NCBI GenBank assembly: GCA_019745325.1 | Contig: JAIETK010000012.1 | Location: forward strand, 61,380-125,379 | Length of the DNA stretch: 64,000 nt | Reading direction: 5' to 3' | DNA from: Nitrosomonas sp. | Lineage (GTDB): Bacteria > Pseudomonadota > Gammaproteobacteria > Burkholderiales > Nitrosomonadaceae | Shown here: piece after piece, positions 58,990 through 64,000 of the stretch | Position numbering within the stretch: position 1 is the first letter of the stretch | How the letters are laid out: each line of letters begins with the position of its first letter | The notes under the pieces: generated by a model | Told to the model about the DNA's origin: nothing | The model's input: the letters and a program-made list of their open reading frames with translations, nothing else | The model's database searches: none | Program-made: the position numbers and the translations under genes

Positions 58990-59033
58990 AGTAATGATAT
59001 TAGTGACAATTGATAAGTTAGGAACTCATCGGA

Positions 59034-59189
59034 ATGCGTGAAAAAATCAAACTGGAATCTTCAGCCGGCACTGGCCACTTCTATACAACGACCAAGAATA
59101 AACGGGCAAAACCGGAAAAAATCGAAATCATGAAATTCGATCCGGTTGCCCGTAAGCATGTGAAATACAAAGAAACAAAGCTTAAATAA
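59034..59189 (+). CDS. rpmG: 50S ribosomal protein L33
   Basis: A 51-residue protein, [17 protein letters not shown] and then [14 protein letters not shown], ending YKETKLK. It is the zinc-free type: the CxxC pairs of zinc-binding L33 are absent. It is directly downstream of rpmB. Confidence 0.96.
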   Translation: MREKIKLESSAGTGHFYTTTKNKRAKPEKIEIMKFDPVARKHVKYKETKLK

Positions 59190-59204
59190 CCTAACCGTTA
59201 AAGC

Positions 59205-59226
59205 ACCCCGTTGCTGACCACGGGGT
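59205..59226 (+). terminator. Hairpin after rpmG
   Basis: ACCCCGT (59205-59211) and ACGGGGT (59220-59226) form a 7-bp stem with an 8-base loop, 15 bases after the rpmG stop. The T-run is absent, so it is only a likely transcript end. Confidence 0.5.
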
Positions 59227-59333
59227 ATTAACTCTGCGGTTTAGTCACAATTTCCCATCTCAAGTATGCGGTAAACCGCAGACGCGGTGATTAAATCAGA
59301 AATTGAATCACAACGGATAGAGTCGAACGGGCT

Positions 59334-60560
59334 TTACTGCCCGGATACCAGTGATTCATCCAGAATTCTTTGATGCCAAGTTTTCTGCCAACTCGGCAGG
59401 TCTGCAGGTAACAATGGTTCAGAAATAAAATTTCCTTGCGCCATATCGCAGCCCGTTTGCCGCAAAAGATCCCAATCATTCCGGTCTTCCACGCCTTCGG
59501 CGACGATATCCATACCCAACTGCTTACCCATCGCCAGACTGGCATCATAAATCGCGCGTAAAGTATCGTCCTGCCAAGCGCGATGCACAAATCCCTGGTC
59601 GATCTTCAGTTCGTTGAAAGGAATATCCCGCAATTGCGCTAATGACGAATGGCCGGTGCCAAAATCATCGATCGACAAATGAAAGCGTTTCAGGCGCAAA
59701 CGCGTCAGAATCTCCAGCGGCACTCGCGCATCCGGCCCCATCACTTGACTCTCGGTGATTTCAATCACAATTTTCTGCGGCGGCAGATTATTCTCATTGA
59801 CCAGATTAACCACCATATCTTGAAAATCCAACGAAGCCAGATTATCCATCGTGACATTGATGGACACGCGCAGTGTTTGACCTTCCTGATGCCATTTCCC
59901 GGCTTGAATAATCGCTTGCGTCAACACCGAGCGTGTCAGGTCATCGATCAAGTTATTCGCCTCGGCAACCTGAATAAACCGGTTCGGCGTAATAACACCG
60001 TCTTGCGGATGATGCCAGCGCACCAATGTCTCAACACCGATCACTTCGCCGCTGACAACCGATACCTTCGGTTGATAGTAATTGACTAATTCCTGATTGG
60101 TAATGGCTGATTGGATATCCGCAGCGCTATAGGCTTTGCTGATCGGTAACGGGGAAGCGGTAATGCTCTCCGTCCATTTTTGCAGAATTTCCGATAATTT
60201 GTCCGGATCAACGGGTTTGTGCAAATAGCCCAACATTGGGATTTTATGCGCTTGTACCAGCTTTTCGGCGGTTCGCAACATCCGCTCATCCTCGCCGCTA
60301 ACCAGAATCAGCTTACCACGATAATCGCGGTCAACCAGATAACGGACAAACTCGATACCATCCATATCCGGCATATTCAGATCGAGCAAAATCAACTCCG
60401 GCCGCGTATCGATCTGATCGATTTTCCTTAACGCATCGGAGCCATTGTCGCAAGTGGTGACAGCGGAATAACCCAACTTTGCCAGCATCCGGGTTAACAG
60501 CTTGAGCATGAACGTGTCGTCGTCCAGAATCAGGATTTTAATAGTGGCGGGCCCCTGCAT
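59334..60560 (-). CDS. Response regulator with EAL c-di-GMP phosphodiesterase domain
   Basis: A 408-residue protein. The N-terminal receiver domain (about 8-130) has the acidic pair in LILDDDTF, the phospho-acceptor Asp in ILLDLNMPDMDG, and the conserved LVSGEDE and YLHKP segments. The EAL domain (about 150-395) reads ETL at the signature (GVETLVRW) but keeps NVTMDNL, IEITES, DDFGTGHSSL, KIDQGF and AEGVED, so activity is likely. No histidine kinase is adjacent. Confidence 0.92.
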   Translation of the reverse strand: MQGPATIKILILDDDTFMLKLLTRMLAKLGYSAVTTCDNGSDALRKIDQIDTRPELILLDLNMPDMDGIEFVRYLVDRDYRGKLILVSGEDERMLRTAEKLVQAHKIPMLGYLHKPVDPDKLSEILQKWTESITASPLPISKAYSAADIQSAITNQELVNYYQPKVSVVSGEVIGVETLVRWHHPQDGVITPNRFIQVAEANNLIDDLTRSVLTQAIIQAGKWHQEGQTLRVSINVTMDNLASLDFQDMVVNLVNENNLPPQKIVIEITESQVMGPDARVPLEILTRLRLKRFHLSIDDFGTGHSSLAQLRDIPFNELKIDQGFVHRAWQDDTLRAIYDASLAMGKQLGMDIVAEGVEDRNDWDLLRQTGCDMAQGNFISEPLLPADLPSWQKTWHQRILDESLVSGQ

Positions 60561-60662
60561 AGTTTCTTATTAATTAATTATTAAAATTCACGAATCGGAT
60601 ATCGCGGTGAGGCGGTCTCCAAGATCATACACTGTACCGGAAGAAAGCGGATAATTATCGGC

Positions 60663-61232
60663 TCAATCGTCGATCAGCAGATGACCGAGCAGCGCGAAAA
60701 TCCCGATGGCGATGCCGGTGACAAACTGCGCATGCACCCAATAGGAAAACTGTTTCAACTCCACCGGCGAATAGCGCAACGTCAGAAACATCCCAAAAAC
60801 GCCCTGCCAGATCACCAAACCCAGCAACGCCGGGAAAAACAAAATATGGCTGTAACGCGAAAAACCCATCAGCGCAATGTGCAGCAAAATCACTGCGACA
60901 GCCGCAATACCGAAATAAATGTGCGTACGGTTCAACCAAATCAACAAACGATTCAAATACGTGGAATCCACGGGCGGCACATAATCGGGAAGCAAACGTT
61001 GCGACAGTTTTCCCTGCCCCAGCAACAATTTCAGCAAAGTACGGCCATAGATAACAATTAACAGCGCCAAGCCAAACTTGCCGAATACTTCGCCAATTTC
61101 AGTCAGAAAGGTCTCGCGTTCTTCGGGAATCGGATGAACCGCGTAGGCATAGAAAAAGTACACCAACGAAATCAAACCCACAATTGCGGTATAGATCAGA
61201 ATATTTCGAATATTTTTTAACGATTGCTGCAT
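60663..61232 (-). CDS. Membrane protein of unknown function, possible b-type cytochrome
   Basis: A 189-residue protein with four or five hydrophobic segments (roughly residues 10-30, 48-68, 98-122, 126-150 and 163-185). Histidines are set in pairs along helices: one helix has THIYFGIAAVAVILLH and the last has HAQFVTGIAIGIFALLGH. This resembles heme-binding helices of cytochrome b561/ferric-reductase-like proteins, but I cannot assign a family. ATG 61232 is used; the frame is open to a TTG at 61262, and neither has a strong ribosome binding site. Confidence 0.7.
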   Translation of the reverse strand: MQQSLKNIRNILIYTAIVGLISLVYFFYAYAVHPIPEERETFLTEIGEVFGKFGLALLIVIYGRTLLKLLLGQGKLSQRLLPDYVPPVDSTYLNRLLIWLNRTHIYFGIAAVAVILLHIALMGFSRYSHILFFPALLGLVIWQGVFGMFLTLRYSPVELKQFSYWVHAQFVTGIAIGIFALLGHLLIDD

Positions 61233-61411
61233 ATCAAAAAAGCGAACAAAATGATGATTCAAGTGACAAATATAACGGATTCATGATTAAAGGCCGGTTA
61301 TGATTGGTAAAGCTTGAAAATACCGGGAAAAACCGCATTTTATCAATCAATGCGCAACAATGCAGTGTGATTCAATAACATCTCTTCAATAAAATTGCAT
61401 GGAGGTTAATG

Positions 61412-61642
61412 ATGATCAAAGAACTCTCGTTCGACGATGACGACGGATTTTATCCCATTGATAATTTGGCCGAGGACGAAGAACTTATCGTCGAAGACAA
61501 AATTCCACGCGGAAAACTCGCCAAAATCATTGACGAATATGAAACCGTCAAAGATGATTATGATAATGGCGCTGATGTTGGTGTCGACGTGGATGTAGAT
61601 GATGACGACGATATCACCATGGATTCGCTAGGACTGCGTTAG
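61412..61642 (+). CDS. Small, very acidic protein of unknown function
   Basis: A 76-residue protein dominated by Asp and Glu, with a short DDDDG run near the N-terminus and a Val/Asp repeat ending DDDDD near the C-terminus, and only a few basic residues in the middle (PRGKLAKIIDEY). GGAGG stands 6 bases before the second of two adjacent ATG codons, which I use; the first is at 61409. It has no signal peptide or membrane segment. It could be a charged adaptor or a DNA-mimic, but no function can be assigned. It lies 75 bases before the NUDIX gene on the same strand. Confidence 0.75.
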   Translation: MIKELSFDDDDGFYPIDNLAEDEELIVEDKIPRGKLAKIIDEYETVKDDYDNGADVGVDVDVDDDDDITMDSLGLR

Positions 61643-61717
61643 TACCGGACTTGACCGCCACGTCATGGTTACTTACCAGCGCAGCGTTTAACACAATTGC
61701 GCCGTAAGGATCATGCA

Positions 61718-62317
61718 ATGACTAAAGATTTTGTGGTTGTTGAGAAAAACGTCTGTTATCAAGGATTTTTCCGCTTGGAGAAATACCACCTCCGGCACCG
61801 GTTATTCAGTGGTGAATGGAGCGCTTTGCTGACACGGGAAATGTTCGAGCGCGGCCACGCGGCGGCTGTGTTGCCGTATGATCCCGTCCGGGATGAAATC
61901 GTCATGATTGAGCAGTTCCGCCCCGGTGCAATCGACGCGCCCGGTGGCCCCTGGTTAATGGAAATCGTCGCCGGCATGATCGAAACCGGTGAAACCGCCG
62001 AAGCAGTGGTCAAGCGCGAAAGCATCGAAGAATCCGGTTGCATCGTCACCGATTTGATTCCACTGTATGATTTTCTGGTCAGCCCCGGCGGCACCACGGA
62101 ACGCATCGCGCTATTCTGCGGCCGTGTCAATGCGGCGGTCGCGAACGGCATTCATGGCGCCAGCGAAGAAGGCGAAGATATCAAAGTGCATGTCGTCAGC
62201 TTCGATACCGCGATGACCTTACTGAAATCCGGAAAAATCACCGCCGCCAGCGCCATCATCGCGTTACAGTGGCTGGCGCTCAATCGCGACGACGTCAGAG
62301 CGCGGTGGACAACCTGA
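61718..62317 (+). CDS. nudF: NUDIX hydrolase, ADP-ribose pyrophosphatase type
   Basis: Probably hydrolyses ADP-ribose or related nucleoside diphosphate sugars. The NUDIX box reads GMIETGETAEAVVKRESIEESG, near residues 94-115, with the catalytic glutamates present. Upstream EQFRPGA and downstream SPGGTTERIALFCG fit the ADP-ribose pyrophosphatase subfamily. ATG 61718 has AAGGA 7 bases upstream and gives 199 residues. The symbol follows the subfamily; substrate is inferred. Confidence 0.85.
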   Translation: MTKDFVVVEKNVCYQGFFRLEKYHLRHRLFSGEWSALLTREMFERGHAAAVLPYDPVRDEIVMIEQFRPGAIDAPGGPWLMEIVAGMIETGETAEAVVKRESIEESGCIVTDLIPLYDFLVSPGGTTERIALFCGRVNAAVANGIHGASEEGEDIKVHVVSFDTAMTLLKSGKITAASAIIALQWLALNRDDVRARWTT

Positions 62318-62326
62318 CGGGTATTA

Positions 62327-63631
62327 TCAATAACGCACCTTCGCCATTTCGCGTCCGCGCTTCTCATCGACCGCCATCAGCATCAATAAACCGGCAACAA
62401 AAAACGCCAGCGTGCTGAGCAATGCCGTGCGGTGATCGCCCGCGAACACATACACCATGCCGCCGTAGGTCAACGGCCCGATGATCGCGGACAGCTTGGT
62501 CGCTAATCCCCACAAGCCGAAAAATTCGCCTTGGCGCCCTTCCGGTGTGAATTGCCCGACCAGCGCCCTGCCCGCCGATTGCGCGCCGCCGAGCGCGGTG
62601 CCGATCAAATTGGCGGCGACCCAAAACAGCCATTCGTCCGTCGCGAAATACGCGCAGACGATTGCCGCGATCCAGATCAGCAGCGTCACGGCAATGCACT
62701 GTTTCGAGCCGATGCGGTCTTGCAAATGTCCGAACAAAAATGCGCCGGCCGCGGCGGTGACGTTGACCACCATGATCAAAATAATCGTATCCTTGGTTTG
62801 AAACCCCATCACTTCTTGCGCGTATACCGCCGCCAGCACGATGACGATGTAAATCCCGGCGTAATAAGTCGTCAGCGACCATAGAAAACGGAACAAATCG
62901 ATATGTTGCCGCGCCTGCCGCCAAGTTGCGCCAAGCCGCTGAAAACCGGCGCGTATCATCTTGGCGCTATCGAAAGCTGCGGTGACTTGCACCCGCTCGC
63001 GCAGCCACAACAGCGTCGGCAATGCAGCCAAACCGAACAACACCGCCACGATCAGATTGGTCACCGGCACGTATTCGGCCGCCGATAATCCCTGTTCTTC
63101 TGCATGCGTGACATAAACCAGGCATAGCACCAATGACAACAACCCACCGAAATAGCCGAGCGCCCAGCCGTAGCCGGACAGTCGCCCCATCGTCTCCGGT
63201 GTGCTGATTTCCGGCAGAAACGCTGCAATCAGGTTCTCGCCGCTGGAAAACATGAACGTCGCCAGAATCACCAGCCCCATCGCCAACGCGATATCGCCCG
63301 GCCCGGCGAAATACAGCAGCGCCGTGAATACCACGCAGCCGACGGTGGTCGCGGTCAGAAAGCGTTTCTTCGCACCGGAATAATCGGCAATCGCGCCCAC
63401 CACCGGCGCGCTGATTAAAACCAGCGCATTCGCCGCCGCCATCGCTAGGGTCCACAACAACGTGGCATCGCCGCTCCCCTGCTCGGCGGCAATCACGCCG
63501 ACAAAAAAAGCGTTGAAAATGGCGGTCAGAATGACCGTGGTATAACCGGAATTGGCGAAATCATACATGCACCACGCGAAGCGTTCGCGCCGCGTAACCG
63601 GTTCGGAAGTATTATTGGAAGGTGAAGTCAT
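62327..63631 (-). CDS. MFS transporter, UMF1/Atg22-like
   Basis: A 434-residue protein with about twelve membrane helices. It starts near the family-typical RRERFAWCMYDFANSGYTTVI and has GAIADYSGAKKRFL between helices 2 and 3 and a second-half loop GHLQDRIGSKQC. SAGRALVGQFTPEGRQGEFFGLWG matches UMF1-type transporters of unknown substrate. The ATG at 63631 lies 6 bases after the fumC stop, so it is likely in one transcript with fumarase. Confidence 0.88.
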   Translation of the reverse strand: MTSPSNNTSEPVTRRERFAWCMYDFANSGYTTVILTAIFNAFFVGVIAAEQGSGDATLLWTLAMAAANALVLISAPVVGAIADYSGAKKRFLTATTVGCVVFTALLYFAGPGDIALAMGLVILATFMFSSGENLIAAFLPEISTPETMGRLSGYGWALGYFGGLLSLVLCLVYVTHAEEQGLSAAEYVPVTNLIVAVLFGLAALPTLLWLRERVQVTAAFDSAKMIRAGFQRLGATWRQARQHIDLFRFLWSLTTYYAGIYIVIVLAAVYAQEVMGFQTKDTIILIMVVNVTAAAGAFLFGHLQDRIGSKQCIAVTLLIWIAAIVCAYFATDEWLFWVAANLIGTALGGAQSAGRALVGQFTPEGRQGEFFGLWGLATKLSAIIGPLTYGGMVYVFAGDHRTALLSTLAFFVAGLLMLMAVDEKRGREMAKVRY

Positions 63632-63637
63632 CAAGCG

Positions 63638-64000
63638 CTATTTGCCCACCATCTTTTCCGGCACCACCCACGCGTCGAACTGCTCCGCCGTCACATACCC
63701 GGTGGCAATCGCGGCGGCTTTCAACGTTGTGCCTTCTCGGTGCGCTTTCTTGGCAATCTCGGCGGCTTTGTCGTAGCCGATATGCGGATTCAGCGCGGTC
63801 ACCAGCATCAGCGAGTTGTGCATCAGCGCGTCGATACGCTCAATATTGGCTTCGATACCGGTGGCGCAATGGTCGTTGAAGCTGACCATCGCATCCGCAA
63901 GCAGCCGCACGCTTTGCAGGAAATTATGAATGATCAGCGGTTTCATCACGTTCAGCTCGAAATTCCCCAGCGCGCCGCCCATGTTGACTGCGACATCGTT
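63638..64000 (-). CDS. fumC: Class II fumarase, 3' part only
   Basis: The last 120 codons of a fumarase/aspartase-superfamily gene run in from beyond base 64000. Visible are [39 protein letters not shown] and a C-terminal [18 protein letters not shown], closer to FumC than to aspartase. Upstream catalytic residues are outside the window. It interconverts fumarate and malate in the TCA cycle. Confidence 0.92.
   Translation of the reverse strand, partial: NDVAVNMGGALGNFELNVMKPLIIHNFLQSVRLLADAMVSFNDHCATGIEANIERIDALMHNSLMLVTALNPHIGYDKAAEIAKKAHREGTTLKAAAIATGYVTAEQFDAWVVPEKMVGK

Noticed and set aside
62364-62924. 186-codon open frame on the minus strand
   Set aside because: It is an alternative frame inside the MFS transporter gene with Arg-rich composition typical of a shadow.

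Overview
The window looks like chromosomal DNA of a betaproteobacterium, most likely a Nitrosomonas-type member of the Nitrosomonadales. This is an inference. It rests on the housekeeping gene order (lepA-lepB-DUF4845-rnc-era-pdxJ-acpS-nagZ; gmk-rpoZ-spoT; nadD-rsfS-rlmH-maf-rng; ccsA beside ffh; metK-ahcY-metF with an SAH riboswitch), the moderate GC content and the EpsL/EpsB-type exopolysaccharide genes. No prophage, intact insertion sequence, CRISPR array or rRNA operon was seen. Most of the window is core metabolism and information processing, with a few accessory spots.

Layout. 1-11421 is minus strand: the 5' part of a dihydrolipoamide dehydrogenase gene, then nagZ, acpS, pdxJ, era, rnc, a DUF4845 gene, lepB and lepA (cell wall recycling, cofactor synthesis, RNA processing, protein export), then a glutaredoxin-like gene and the envelope-stress cluster rpoE-rseA-[rseB]-mucD. 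The rseB position is occupied by a heavily frameshifted, truncated relic. 11422-19970 is accessory: a relic of a DUF4062 gene, a small exported or anchored protein of unknown function, and a 2463-residue RTX protein with an N-terminal lipase domain. 19972-33385 is minus strand: the nadD-rsfS-rlmH-maf-rng group, pyruvate dehydrogenase aceE-aceF, folD, an unknown two-helix membrane protein, and the methyl cycle metK-ahcY-metF, where ahcY carries an SAH riboswitch.

33631-41288 holds an EpsL-like outer membrane protein overlapping a polyprenyl-phosphate sugar transferase, a periplasmic PQQ-type sugar dehydrogenase, and a large PAS/GGDEF/EAL protein. A tRNA-Leu(CAG) gene lies divergent from rnr. 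41968-53736 is plus strand: rnr, rlmB, argS, an FtsN-like SPOR protein, dsbA, an HDOD/GAF protein, gmk, rpoZ and spoT. 53808-64000 has ccsA-like, ffh, coaBC-dut, radC, rpmB-rpmG, a response regulator with an EAL domain, an unknown four-helix membrane protein, a very acidic small protein, a NUDIX hydrolase, an MFS transporter and the 3' part of fumC.

Points most worth attention: a perfect 17-bp inverted repeat that puts the lepB Shine-Dalgarno sequence in a stem and its start codon in the loop; the decayed rseB inside an otherwise intact sigma-E cluster; the RTX lipase with no type I secretion genes nearby; and a minus-strand terminator-like hairpin in the dsbA-HDOD spacer that no annotated gene explains. 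I found no convincing wholly new multi-gene system.
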